NCBI GenBank assembly: GCA_964405835.1
Contig: CAYOPN010000002.1
Span: 1 to 64,000, forward strand
Length of the DNA: 64,000 nucleotides
Source of the DNA: JAJVIP01 sp964405835
GTDB taxonomy: Bacteria; Elusimicrobiota; Elusimicrobia; F11
Reading direction: 5' to 3'
Part shown: positions 26,376 through 35,633 of the stretch, piece after piece
Layout of the letters: each line of letters starts with the position of its first letter
Position numbering within the stretch: the stretch's first letter is position 1
The notes under the pieces: generated by a model
Databases searched by the model: none
The model's input: the letters and a program-made list of their open reading frames with translations, nothing else
What the model was told of the DNA's origin: nothing
Program-made: the position numbers and the translations under genes

Positions 26376-27217
26376 CTGGAGGCCGCCACCCAAATCGTGT
26401 TGTAGAAATTGACGCCGAACACTTTGTTAAGCAGCGAATGGAATGCGTAATAGGTTTTGTGGGCCCACAACTTGAATCCCGACACCGCGAAATATGGATC
26501 AAGCGAGGCCTCGACAACGTTAAAACCCAACCCCTCGAGTGAACGCACCAGGGACGCCGTCGTAAATTGAGACAAATGGATTTCGTCCACGCTGCCGTCC
26601 AAAACAATCGGTGGAATCCCGAATTTTCCGATCTTTCGCTTGAGGTTGCGCAAGCGCAACTCCATGGACTTCAAATCGTTCGGCACCGCAACAATCAACA
26701 TGCCATTCTCACTGAGCAGCGACTTGCATTTTTCGAGCACGAAGCGCGGATCGTGAACATGCTCCAGCACATGGAACAACGTGATGTTCTCGTATTTTTT
26801 ATTGAAATCGAGCTCTTCTATTGTCCCCTGACGGATGCTGAGGCCGTACTTCTCGCGCGCGATGGCGATGGCGCTCGAGGAAATCTCAAGTCCGTCCACT
26901 TCTTCGAAATCCTGGCGGGCCTTGTGCAAAAGTTGGCCGATGCCGGCGCCCACGTCGAGCAATTTCCCCGGGCGTTTCACACGACGGATTTTCTTGAGCC
27001 GGCGGCCCCACAACACGTCGCGCGCTTCTATTTGATCAAGCCAGACATCGTATTTGGAGGGTTTCGAATAATATTGTTTGAGGTCGGAGAGACTGGGACG
27101 CGGGCTCACAAAAACATAACCACAGTCGCGGCATTCCACGAGATGGGCGGTCTTGTCGAGGTCGGAAAAATTCTTCGATGCGCAAAAATTACACTTCTCG
27201 ACAGTTTCGACTGGCAC
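26372..27217 (-). CDS. SAM-dependent methyltransferase with N-terminal zinc ribbon
   Basis: The 281-residue product has paired cysteines CNFC (9-12) and CRDC (29-32), a zinc-ribbon-like start, followed by a class I methyltransferase core with the SAM loop LLDVGAGIG (86-94), VDGLEIS and FHVLEHVHDP. This layout is common for methyltransferases in glycan clusters, where they methylate sugars, but the target is unknown. The start is GTG at 27217, 2 bp after the pdxA stop, with GGGGGAA before it. It overlaps the flippase gene as ATGA. It resembles the protein encoded at 41370-42332 in design. Confidence 0.87.
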   Translation of the reverse strand: MPVETVEKCNFCASKNFSDLDKTAHLVECRDCGYVFVSPRPSLSDLKQYYSKPSKYDVWLDQIEARDVLWGRRLKKIRRVKRPGKLLDVGAGIGQLLHKARQDFEEVDGLEISSSAIAIAREKYGLSIRQGTIEELDFNKKYENITLFHVLEHVHDPRFVLEKCKSLLSENGMLIVAVPNDLKSMELRLRNLKRKIGKFGIPPIVLDGSVDEIHLSQFTTASLVRSLEGLGFNVVEASLDPYFAVSGFKLWAHKTYYAFHSLLNKVFGVNFYNTIWVAASR

Positions 27218-27219
27218 GT

Positions 27220-28125
27220 TTATTCCCCCGCCATTTTGGCCGCCAACTTGATCGCGTCGACGAGGCTCTCTTCGGACGCTTTCCCCTTGCCGGCGATTTC
27301 GTAGGCCGTGCCGTGTGCGACCGACGTGCGCACAATTGGAAGTCCCAGCGTCACATTGACGCCGCGAACCAGTGTATTTTTCCCGGTGGATGAGAACGAC
27401 GAAAGTTTGATCGGAATCTGGCCTTGGTCGTGGTACATCGCCACGCCCGCGTCGTACACGCCGTCGCGCACGAGCGGCCACACCGTGTCGGCGGACAGCG
27501 GACCTTCGGCGCGGACCTTTTTTTGTTTTGCTTTTCGGATGGCGGGCGCGATCACGGTCCGTTCCTCTTTGCCGAGCAACCCGCCGTCACCGGCATGCGG
27601 ATTAAGACCACAGACCGCGATACGCGGATTTTTGATTCCCATTTTTCGAAGCGCTTGATGGGTCAACAGAATCGTTTCGAGCACGCGCGAAACGGTCAAT
27701 GCCGACGCCACCTTCTTCAAGGGAATATGCGACGTTACGTGGACGGCGCGCAGTGGGCCATGCACGAGCATAAGCGCCACGCGCCGGGCCCCCGTAAGTT
27801 TGGCGAACATTTCGGTGTGTCCAGTAAATTTCTTTCCCCACCCGCCCATGCGGAACGACTGTTTGTTGATCGGCGCCGTGACCACGGCATCTATTTGTTT
27901 GGTCAGCGCGGCTTGAATGGCGGCTTCAATGTAGATACCGCTGGCTTTGCCGTTGGCGGCGGTGGCAACGCCGTAACGGAAACTTTTATTGGAAGGAACA
28001 CCGAGATCGCCGAAGGTGACGGGAACGCAGATCTGGAGGACATCGGGACGATGGAGGGCCTTACGGACAATCTCCGGTCCGACGCCTGCCGGATCCCCGA
28101 TGGTTATGCCGATGCGCGGCTTCAC
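27220..28125 (-). CDS. pdxA: 4-hydroxythreonine-4-phosphate dehydrogenase (PdxA)
   Basis: PdxA oxidises 4-phosphohydroxy-L-threonine in pyridoxal-phosphate synthesis. The 301-residue product is slightly short for the family (about 330). It has the opening GITIGDPAGVGPEI (6-19), GHTEMF (102-107), and the three metal-ligand histidines in SHIPL (His133), NPHAGDGG (His177) and MYHDQG (His232). The start is GTG at 28125, overlapping the kdsD stop as GTGA. It is embedded in the glycan array. It may supply PLP for the LegC-type aminotransferase or simply be co-transcribed. A PdxA2-like four-carbon acid dehydrogenase is an alternative. Confidence 0.92.
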   Translation of the reverse strand: MKPRIGITIGDPAGVGPEIVRKALHRPDVLQICVPVTFGDLGVPSNKSFRYGVATAANGKASGIYIEAAIQAALTKQIDAVVTAPINKQSFRMGGWGKKFTGHTEMFAKLTGARRVALMLVHGPLRAVHVTSHIPLKKVASALTVSRVLETILLTHQALRKMGIKNPRIAVCGLNPHAGDGGLLGKEERTVIAPAIRKAKQKKVRAEGPLSADTVWPLVRDGVYDAGVAMYHDQGQIPIKLSSFSSTGKNTLVRGVNVTLGLPIVRTSVAHGTAYEIAGKGKASEESLVDAIKLAAKMAGE

Positions 28126-29099
28126 TTCGCGGAGACAAGGCCTTTTCGGACCAAATCGTGCAAATGGACCATGCCGACGGAGCGATGCTTGCGGTCGATG
28201 ACGGGCAGGACAGTAAGTGGTTTTTTCCGCGTTTCCATGATTTCCAGCGCGCGCACGGCCATTTCGTCGGAGTAAATAAAGATGGGGCTGGGATTCATGA
28301 TCTGACGAATTTTCACGTTGCGGATTGCCAGGCCTTTCGCGAACGCCTGCCGCACGTCATAATCGGTGACAAGCCCCACCATGCGGCCCTTTCCATTGAC
28401 CACCGAGACCGCGCCCGTCCATTTGCGTGACATTTCGATCAAAAGATTGGTCATTGAATCGTTCACGTTGGCAACCGGGTTGAGATCTCCCGCGCGCATC
28501 ACATCGGACATTTTCAGCAGGAGCCGCCGCCCCAAAAGCCCGCCCGGATGGTACAGCGCGAAATTTTTCTCGTTGAAACCGCGCATTTTCATAAGCGCAA
28601 TCGCGATCGCGTCGCCGATCACGAGCGATACCGTCGAACTGGTCGTGGGAGCAAGATTTAATGGACAGGCTTCGCGTTTGATGGGGACCGCCAATACAAT
28701 GTCTGATTGATGGGCCAAGGTGGAATGGCTTTCGGCCGTCAGGCACATGATTTTGGCCCCGATCTTCCGGATTGCGGGCAGGATACCCAGCAGTTCTTCG
28801 CTTTCACCGGATTTGCCGATCGCGAACACCACGTCGTGCTTCTGCAAAACGCCGAGGTTGCCGTGCATGCCTTCGACCGGATGAAGGAAGATGGCGGGCG
28901 TGCCAGTGGACGAGAGCGTGGAGGCGATCTTTTGGGCGATCAAGCCGGATTTTCCGATGCCGGTGACCACCACCTTGCCTTTGCAGCGGTAAAGAATCTT
29001 AACGGCTTTATCGAAAGATCCATCGATCGATGTTTTTGCCTCAAGCAGGCTTTTTGCCTGGGTGCTGATGACGTCTTTTATTTCACTGCGAATGTTCAT
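28122..29099 (-). CDS. kdsD: Arabinose-5-phosphate isomerase (KdsD/KpsF/GutQ family)
   Basis: KdsD converts ribulose-5-phosphate to arabinose-5-phosphate, the first committed step towards KDO of the lipopolysaccharide inner core. The 325-residue product has an N-terminal SIS domain (about 40-175) with VVTGIGKSG (44-52), the HPVEGMHGNLG segment (73-83) and GKSGES (95-100), then two CBS domains (about 200-325). Length and domain order match the family. The ATG at 29099 overlaps the upstream ligase-like gene by 17 bp. KdsA and KdsC are not in the window. Confidence 0.93.
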   Translation of the reverse strand: MNIRSEIKDVISTQAKSLLEAKTSIDGSFDKAVKILYRCKGKVVVTGIGKSGLIAQKIASTLSSTGTPAIFLHPVEGMHGNLGVLQKHDVVFAIGKSGESEELLGILPAIRKIGAKIMCLTAESHSTLAHQSDIVLAVPIKREACPLNLAPTTSSTVSLVIGDAIAIALMKMRGFNEKNFALYHPGGLLGRRLLLKMSDVMRAGDLNPVANVNDSMTNLLIEMSRKWTGAVSVVNGKGRMVGLVTDYDVRQAFAKGLAIRNVKIRQIMNPSPIFIYSDEMAVRALEIMETRKKPLTVLPVIDRKHRSVGMVHLHDLVRKGLVSAK

Positions 29100-30462
29100 A
29101 TTGGTCCTTGCCGGCAGGGGCGGCCATGAGGGCCAATATTCCCCAAAAAAAGAAATTTACTTCAAAGTTTTTGATGTGGGACCCGAACATAAACGAAACC
29201 AACAGGCCGCAAAACCCGGCGAAAGCGCCCCATTGAACAGCGGTTTTGCGCGCGCATTGTAAGAATTCCACGCCGAACGAGCCAAGAAGAAATAAAAAGG
29301 CCAGTAGTCCAATCATCCCTTGTTCGGCAGCCACTTGCAGATATTGATTTCCCGCATTGTCGTTCACAATCTGCTGGATCTTCTCACGGTGGCGCGGCAA
29401 TTCGATCATGTAGCGACCAAGTCCGCATCCGATGACCGGCGCGTTGCCTATCAAGGCAAATGCTCCGCGCCACATGTCGCGCCTATTTCCAACCAGGGTC
29501 GAAACGGACAATTCTCCGGAGAGCACCGAACTAACGTCCATCAAGAGATAATGAGTACGGAGATGGCGTCCCGACGCGGCAAACCAATACGTTGTTGCGC
29601 CGATGGCAAGTCCAAACACGACAACAAGCGCGGCCATTGCTGCGGCCAGCCGCGGACGTTTTAGAGCGGCATATGTAAAAAATACCACCCCTCCCACGGC
29701 CGCAGCAATGAACGCCGATCGCGACCCCGAAATGAACAGTAAGAACATCAAAACGCCCCCCCACAGACACACCTGGCGGACCCGAGCAAGCGCAAAGAGA
29801 AAGGAAAAAAACAGGGGAAGGAGCAAAGCGCAAACCATTGCTTGCGCGTTGGAATCAGAGAAAAAGCCATTGTACTGCGGCCTACCGCTCAAAATAAATG
29901 CCGATACCGTTGCAAAAGAGGTGAGGCCAAAATATTGCGCCATGCCGATGAAGATGGGAACGGAAAATGCCCAGAAGAAATCGCGTGGACAAACACCATG
30001 TTCTTTAAACAATCGATAAACAACCGGGCCGGAAAGAACGTAACAAAAATCAAGCGCAATCCAACCCAACGCGTTTGATAGAGGGAAAGCCTTATAACCG
30101 AAGCTTTTAATACCGGCGACAAATACAGAAAATAACGCGACGCCAACAAACGTACGAGTGGCCAAGGGATAAAAAAAACCTTCTTCATTTCGCCGGGAAA
30201 GGTTTTCCCCGGCGACTCCGGCATACAAGACGGCCAACATGACTGGAACACCGCGTACATCCGCCAACAAATTCAAGAGACCGGTGAGCGGGACCATAAA
30301 AATAAGGAACTGAAGAATGCGCTTGGGATATCGAAGCGAAAAAATCAGCCCCGCGGTCGACGCAAATGCTGTGAAACCAAAAGAACGAAACCCCGAATTC
30401 ATGGCAATGGCCAGGCAAACAATCCAAGCGGCCAAAGACACCCCGGCCTCAATCTTTCTCAA
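29083..30462 (-). CDS. O-antigen ligase/polymerase family membrane protein
   Basis: Members of this family either polymerise repeat units (Wzy) or ligate O-antigen to lipid A-core (WaaL). The 459-residue product has about 12 predicted helices and one large periplasmic loop (roughly 290-370) containing the R-x3-W-type signature in GNRRDMWRGAFALIGNAPVIGCGLG, shown here in two parts: GNRRDMWRGA and FALIGNAPVIGCGLG. The start is TTG at 30462, overlapping the upstream glycosyltransferase stop as TTGA. Ligase or polymerase cannot be told apart by eye. A second member of the family is at 35634-37304. Confidence 0.85.
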   Translation of the reverse strand: MRKIEAGVSLAAWIVCLAIAMNSGFRSFGFTAFASTAGLIFSLRYPKRILQFLIFMVPLTGLLNLLADVRGVPVMLAVLYAGVAGENLSRRNEEGFFYPLATRTFVGVALFSVFVAGIKSFGYKAFPLSNALGWIALDFCYVLSGPVVYRLFKEHGVCPRDFFWAFSVPIFIGMAQYFGLTSFATVSAFILSGRPQYNGFFSDSNAQAMVCALLLPLFFSFLFALARVRQVCLWGGVLMFLLFISGSRSAFIAAAVGGVVFFTYAALKRPRLAAAMAALVVVFGLAIGATTYWFAASGRHLRTHYLLMDVSSVLSGELSVSTLVGNRRDMWRGAFALIGNAPVIGCGLGRYMIELPRHREKIQQIVNDNAGNQYLQVAAEQGMIGLLAFLFLLGSFGVEFLQCARKTAVQWGAFAGFCGLLVSFMFGSHIKNFEVNFFFWGILALMAAPAGKDQYEHSQ

Positions 30463-31592
30463 GCTGACGCCTTTTCAAATATATGGGCCATTTCGTTCGC
30501 CATTTTTTCTATCGAGAAACGATCTGTGACAGTCTGGTTCGTTGCGCCTATACGCGACCGCAACTCCGCGTTCTCTATCAAGAGAAAAATCTTTTCAACC
30601 ATGCCGGCCACGTCGCCGGACCGGACGAAAAAACCATGTTCGTCATCACGAAACACTTCCGGAAGCGCTCCCACCGGCGTCATAATCACCGGCAACCCGG
30701 CGCCCATTGCCTCAAGCACAGCCACCGGGAAAGCCTCGGCGTAGGATGGTTGGACAAAAATATCGGCGGCAGCAAAAAATTCCTCCTTTTTCTTTCCCGT
30801 CACAATGCCGTGCAAATGAAAATTTTTCGGGTATTTCTTTAACAACTCAAGCCATTTGTCCCATCCTGAGGACGCGTCTTTGACAACCGAACTCACATTT
30901 CGCTCGACGTCCAGGCGCTCGCCCGCGAATTCGAACCGGGCCCCGGGATATTTTTTTAGGACGGCCTCGGCAGCAGCCAGCAAATCATAAAAACCTTTGG
31001 CCACCGACAAGTGGCCCATATAAGCAATAACAGGCGCTGATTTTTCCCCTATAAGCCGACGGGACTTTGAGGACGACGGCGGGCAAGCATTGTAAACGAC
31101 CCGCACGTCGACTCCTGGCAACATCGGGAGAACATCTTGCGCAATCGAATTCGAACATACAACAACCGTATGGATCCGCTGCAAATTTCGAACAAAGTAC
31201 CGTCGGACGGGCCCTGACAGGGATTGAAGGTATTCCGGCAGCTTCGAGCCATGCAAGTGGGCCACAACAGGAACGCCAAAAAGCCGACAGGCTTTAAGGT
31301 AGGCGACATCGCGCGCAAGACCTGAAGCATTCTGAGAAAGCGTCATATACACAACACGTGGACGTTGAAACACGAGGCGAAACGTGAGTTGCGCGGCAAT
31401 CGACAGGACACGGATGATTCCCCGGAGGTCCCACGCCCCTTTTGCGGCGTTCGATGAGCGCACGTTGCTTTTCAAAATACGCAGGTCGAACCGCGCTTTC
31501 AACTCGGACCCGACCAGCAAGGAACTGATCTGCTCAACGCCGGCCCACGGGGGCGGCAAAGGAACGACGAACAACACCCTTGGGCGGTTCAA
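30459..31592 (-). CDS. Glycosyltransferase family 4
   Basis: A GT-B glycosyltransferase of 377 residues. It opens with VLFVVPLPPPWAGVEQ (6-21), where the acceptor-side glycine-rich loop is partly replaced by prolines. It has GHLSVAKGF (193-201) at the donor-domain entry and EAFPVAVLE (286-294), the E-x7-E nucleotide-sugar motif. The start is TTG at 31592, overlapping the upstream WecG-like stop as TTGA, and the gene ends overlapping the next gene in the same way. It should act at the cytoplasmic membrane face on lipid-linked glycan. Donor is unknown. Confidence 0.9.
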   Translation of the reverse strand: MNRPRVLFVVPLPPPWAGVEQISSLLVGSELKARFDLRILKSNVRSSNAAKGAWDLRGIIRVLSIAAQLTFRLVFQRPRVVYMTLSQNASGLARDVAYLKACRLFGVPVVAHLHGSKLPEYLQSLSGPVRRYFVRNLQRIHTVVVCSNSIAQDVLPMLPGVDVRVVYNACPPSSSKSRRLIGEKSAPVIAYMGHLSVAKGFYDLLAAAEAVLKKYPGARFEFAGERLDVERNVSSVVKDASSGWDKWLELLKKYPKNFHLHGIVTGKKKEEFFAAADIFVQPSYAEAFPVAVLEAMGAGLPVIMTPVGALPEVFRDDEHGFFVRSGDVAGMVEKIFLLIENAELRSRIGATNQTVTDRFSIEKMANEMAHIFEKASA

Positions 31593-32431
31593 GTAATTTC
31601 TTGGTTGGCCAATTCGGACGAGGTTTTTTTCTTCAATCTGACTTTGAGCTTGAAATAATCCAGCATAACCAAGTACACGAAAATAAAATTATCCACCCAG
31701 TAACGGCGCCACAGCCGAATGGGCTCTTGTATATAACGAAAAAACCATTCCATGCCGATGTCTTGGATCCAACGCGGCGCGCGTTTGGCGCGCCCAGCGA
31801 TCACGTCGAAACTTCCGCCGACGCCCATACAGAATGGGACATTTAATTTACTGACGTTGTTCGACATCCAATATTCCTTTTTGGGAGAACCCATTGCGAC
31901 AAAAAGAATATCCGCGTTTGACGCGGCAATATGGGAAACAACACGGTCATTGTCTTTATCAAGAAAATACCCGTCCTGCGCGCCGGCAATGACCAGCCCC
32001 GGATATTTTGTCTGGACATGTTTCACCACCGCATCGAGGACCCATTGCATGGCCCCCAAGAAATAAACCCGGTAATGCCGTTTGTCCGCCTCAATAAATA
32101 AGCGTTCCATTAAATCAATGCCGGTGACGCGTTCAGGGATGGGCCTGCCAATCAATTTCAACGCCCAAACCACGGACTGGCCATCGGCATTGATCAACGC
32201 GCACGAACGAACAATTTCTTTGAGCGCCGGGTCGCGGTGCATTAACACCACTTTTCCGGCGTTTATCACGCAATGTTGATGAGGACGCCGGTCCTGCACA
32301 ATTTTATGGACTTCCGTGACCGTATCTTCCAACGAAAGATTGGCGACCGGGCAATCCAACAAATAAACGTTCTTATTAAAAAGATAAGAGGTCTGCGGAA
32401 GGGGCGGGGGTTGTTTCAAAACGGAGTTCAT
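31589..32431 (-). CDS. WecG/TagA/CpsF family glycosyltransferase (GT26)
   Basis: GT26 enzymes transfer the second sugar, often N-acetylmannosamine or its uronic acid, onto undecaprenyl-diphosphate-linked GlcNAc. The 280-residue product has ADGQSVVWALKLIG (82-95), the central VYFLGAMQWVLDAVVKHV and the C-terminal AMGSPKKEYWM and GVGGSFDVIAG motifs typical of the family. It is slightly longer at both ends than TagA. The ATG at 32431 overlaps the upstream gene as ATGA. It is likely to act directly after the initiating phosphoglycosyltransferase at 19363-20826. Confidence 0.92.
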   Translation of the reverse strand: MNSVLKQPPPLPQTSYLFNKNVYLLDCPVANLSLEDTVTEVHKIVQDRRPHQHCVINAGKVVLMHRDPALKEIVRSCALINADGQSVVWALKLIGRPIPERVTGIDLMERLFIEADKRHYRVYFLGAMQWVLDAVVKHVQTKYPGLVIAGAQDGYFLDKDNDRVVSHIAASNADILFVAMGSPKKEYWMSNNVSKLNVPFCMGVGGSFDVIAGRAKRAPRWIQDIGMEWFFRYIQEPIRLWRRYWVDNFIFVYLVMLDYFKLKVRLKKKTSSELANQEIT

Positions 32432-34164
32432 AGACGGAGCCTAAAGAAATAAAAGACAAAAATAAAGCAACCAATAAAGAACGGCGGGACCAAATAAAAA
32501 ATATACGGGGCCAACACCTTGCGAAAGAAGCTTTTTTGTTTGACCTCCTGCTCAACCGAGGCGCTGGAACTTGGCACGTCATATTGGCGCCGGAGCCACG
32601 ATTCCAAAACACCTGCCTTGTACAACGCGAAACATCCTTCGCCCAATGTATTGCCTTGAAACATTGCGGGAAAAGAAAGTAGACAAGGTGAAGCATCATG
32701 CTTTTGAAAATAAATAAGCACCGCTCCTTCTTTCCCAAATTTCTCAAAAAACAAGCTGATGCCTGACCTTAACGCCGACCGCGATGTTTCGCATCCGGCA
32801 ACATTCAAGATCTCGACATTTTCTTTGGGGACCGGCGCTCCGAGGTACCGCATGTACAGGTCTGGAACGGGCAATAACCAACATTGGTCAGATAACACCA
32901 ACACAGGCCGGTTATAGGACTTCGCCTTTTCGAAAAAAGAAAACTGCGGAGAATAATTCATTGGTGTGCTGCGAAAACTATTCCAGGCGGCCGCACAATC
33001 CCTTCGAAATCTCTGAAAATCATCCACGGAAAAGTGAATGGCCAATCCCGCCACCAACAGTGCGATAGCGACAAATATCGCCCGCCCAAATCGGGGCAGA
33101 TATTTCCTCAGGGAGAAGGCCATGCTGTCCAATCCGATTAAAAAAAAGACAATTGTCGGCGCCACATAAGCGATCAAATAGCGCTCCTGCATTGGAAACA
33201 CCGACCTGGCGGTGAATATCAAATGAACAAAATACAAGGCCGGGCCGGTAGCGAATCCCGTAATCCATCCCAAATATCGCTTGTGACGTTCCGGATGAAA
33301 TAAGCCCATGATAGAAACGGCGGCATACAAAGGAAGCGGCAAACGGACCCATTGCCAATGCTGCATCAGTGAATCCCATGACATTCTCCATTTCCAGGAC
33401 AAGGCATCATTGGATTGCGGCGGGGTGAAGAACATACTGTAAAGCGGATAAACGTTGATAATAATAGTGACCGCTAAAACGGAGATGGTGCCTGCCACCA
33501 AAATAAGCGCCCACCATTTCTTTTTCTCCTTCGCCAAACCATGAACAAAAACGGCGACAAAGAGCAGCGCGGCGCTCCCAATATAAGGCCATGCGAAAAA
33601 ATGGGAGTTCAGCCCGGCAGTAAACGCCGCCAAATAGAACCACAATGCCTTATAGAGGTCCCCGGCATTTAATTTTGAAAATGCGGTCCCAAACCCCAAT
33701 ACCGCCAGCAACGACATCAAACTTGAGAAGGAATAACACTGCGCCTCATAACTAAAACGCGCTTCAAGTCCACAACCAAAATAAAGCACAACGCCGATGA
33801 CGCCGATCTCTTTAAATCGGGTTCCGGGCCAAAATAAAACCAGCAAGAGGGAGAGCCCCGAATAGAACCACGGAATGAGCGAGAAGCCGGTTTCTGTTGG
33901 TGTGATTAATTTAAACCAACCCCATTTTTTGATCGCAAAATCAGCGACGGGCTTATAGAAATAACAAGTGGCCCGGCTTAAGTCGTGGAGTGAATTGGGT
34001 GCGGAAAGATAAACGTGGTTATTGCAAACCTCGTCTCCCCAAAGCAGATTATGGACCCCACCCAATCTGGAAGTCTGAGAAACACAAACGAAAAAAAGGC
34101 CGATCGCGACAAAGGCTATATTTATCCAGTAATGCCCTTTATTGGCGGCGTCGCGCCAGAACAT
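32428..34164 (-). CDS. Membrane glycosyltransferase, PMT/ArnT-like (GT39/GT83 type)
   Basis: The 578-residue product has about 11 predicted helices and an acidic motif LLWGDEVC at the first periplasmic loop (about 40-47). Such an Asp-Glu pair is the catalytic mark of GT-C enzymes that use polyprenyl-phosphate sugars. A soluble periplasmic region lies at about 390-540, and a last helix ends at RLRL. It would add single sugars on the periplasmic side from a lipid donor, which fits the adjacent polyprenyl-phosphate GT2 (34139-35620). The ATG at 34164 overlaps that gene by 26 bp. Family placement is moderate. Confidence 0.75.
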   Translation of the reverse strand: MFWRDAANKGHYWINIAFVAIGLFFVCVSQTSRLGGVHNLLWGDEVCNNHVYLSAPNSLHDLSRATCYFYKPVADFAIKKWGWFKLITPTETGFSLIPWFYSGLSLLLVLFWPGTRFKEIGVIGVVLYFGCGLEARFSYEAQCYSFSSLMSLLAVLGFGTAFSKLNAGDLYKALWFYLAAFTAGLNSHFFAWPYIGSAALLFVAVFVHGLAKEKKKWWALILVAGTISVLAVTIIINVYPLYSMFFTPPQSNDALSWKWRMSWDSLMQHWQWVRLPLPLYAAVSIMGLFHPERHKRYLGWITGFATGPALYFVHLIFTARSVFPMQERYLIAYVAPTIVFFLIGLDSMAFSLRKYLPRFGRAIFVAIALLVAGLAIHFSVDDFQRFRRDCAAAWNSFRSTPMNYSPQFSFFEKAKSYNRPVLVLSDQCWLLPVPDLYMRYLGAPVPKENVEILNVAGCETSRSALRSGISLFFEKFGKEGAVLIYFQKHDASPCLLSFPAMFQGNTLGEGCFALYKAGVLESWLRRQYDVPSSSASVEQEVKQKSFFRKVLAPYIFYLVPPFFIGCFIFVFYFFRLRL

Positions 34165-35620
34165 TTAACTCCGCTCCCAAAATATAGTGATGGTCCAACA
34201 CGTCGAAACCTGCGCGGCCCAACGTTTCCGTCAGGGAAGGAAGGCTGTAGTGGGTAATATGTTCGTCGGCGTATCCATTTGGATGGACCTTTTTATAGAG
34301 GTTTTCGATAAATGGCCAATAAGGACGGCCGTAGTCGGGTGTTCCGATCACCATTGTTCCGCCCGGCTTAATGACGCGGGCCAGCTCTTGAAACGGCCTA
34401 TCACCGGCCGGAATATGCTCAATGACTTGCGAGCAAATAATTCCTTCGAAGGTTTGGTCAGCAAACGGCAGGTCAAAAATACTGCCCTGCACTAACGATG
34501 CGCATTTTTGCCGGGTATAACGCAGCTTGTAAAGCGCTACATCAAGGCCCACAATGTTTGGCAAATCTTGAATGATGCGGCTGGACCCGCATCCGACGTC
34601 CAAAATAACTCCATTGATCTTTTTTGCCCAGTTTAACACCACGTTATGGCGTGTCCGTTGCCAATACATCTGAAGCGGGATAATGCTATTGAACGCGCGT
34701 TCGTCATAATCCGCGGACGCGATCGAAGAACGCAAAGCCCACATCGACTTCAAGGTCTTTATCAAGCAAATTCCGAACTCGATTAACCGGGCCTTGGATT
34801 TCCCATCCACGCGCGGCGCGTATTGGAATGGGATCTCATCGATACGCCATCCGTTCATATGGATCTTGATCAAAATCTCTTCCAACGCTTCGAAGTTGGT
34901 GCCTTTGATCGTGATCCCTTGAAGCGCTTCGCGGCGGTAGAGGCGGAAACCGCTGGAGATGTCTTTGATGGGAACGGAAAGAACGCGGGTGAAAACAACA
35001 TTCAGTATCCGGCTTAATATTTTTCGAAACATGGGCGCTTTAAAATCAGCGCCGGGAACATAGCGGGAGGCCACAACGACTTCCCCTTTTTTCCGCGCTT
35101 TCCAAAGGCTTTCCACAAATCCCGGTGGATGGGACAAGTCCGCGTCCATGGTGAGAACATAGCGCCCGCGGCTCACCGAAAAACCTTCGTTTAAGGCCTG
35201 CCCATATCCGCGCTCTTGCTGGACGATCACCTGCGCTCCGTTGGCGCGGGCCACATCCACGGTCTTGTCTTTGGAACCGCCGTCGACTACGATAATTTCG
35301 TGAGAAACGCCCATCTTCGCCAACAAATGCTTCAAATTCGAGAGAAGCGGGGCGACGTTTTTCTCTTCGTTTAGCGTCAAAACGAGGACCGAAACCTCAA
35401 TCGGATAGGCGAGAGGGTTCAATTCGGCCCCGTTTCCATTCAAGAACAACGGGATCCCACGGTAGGTGGGAAATTTGGCGTTGCACGAGCAGCAAACCGC
35501 CTGCCGGTCATGTTCTTCCAGCGGACCTTTCTTGCAGGTCGGACAGGCCCATTTTTCACTGACCAATGGACTGACGGACACCCGTTTTTCGGAATTTAAT
35601 TCTTCGGTTAGAGTCGGCAT
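34139..35620 (-). CDS. Zinc ribbon-GT2-methyltransferase fusion protein
   Basis: The 493-residue product joins three units. A Trm112-like zinc ribbon has CPTC (26-29) and CCSC (43-46). A GT2 domain (about 74-300) has VVDGGSKD (111-118) and the metal-binding DADLSHP (159-165), and is closest to polyprenyl-phosphate mannose/glucose synthases. A class I methyltransferase (about 335-490) has ILDVGCGSSRI (339-349) and SQVIEHIPAGDRP. No membrane anchor is seen. It lies next to a PMT-like transferase that would use a polyprenyl-phosphate sugar, so it may make that donor and also methylate. Such a fusion is unusual; separate genes are more common. Confidence 0.85.
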   Translation of the reverse strand: MPTLTEELNSEKRVSVSPLVSEKWACPTCKKGPLEEHDRQAVCCSCNAKFPTYRGIPLFLNGNGAELNPLAYPIEVSVLVLTLNEEKNVAPLLSNLKHLLAKMGVSHEIIVVDGGSKDKTVDVARANGAQVIVQQERGYGQALNEGFSVSRGRYVLTMDADLSHPPGFVESLWKARKKGEVVVASRYVPGADFKAPMFRKILSRILNVVFTRVLSVPIKDISSGFRLYRREALQGITIKGTNFEALEEILIKIHMNGWRIDEIPFQYAPRVDGKSKARLIEFGICLIKTLKSMWALRSSIASADYDERAFNSIIPLQMYWQRTRHNVVLNWAKKINGVILDVGCGSSRIIQDLPNIVGLDVALYKLRYTRQKCASLVQGSIFDLPFADQTFEGIICSQVIEHIPAGDRPFQELARVIKPGGTMVIGTPDYGRPYWPFIENLYKKVHPNGYADEHITHYSLPSLTETLGRAGFDVLDHHYILGAELNVLARRRQ

Positions 35621-35633
35621 TGTTTTTTCCCTA

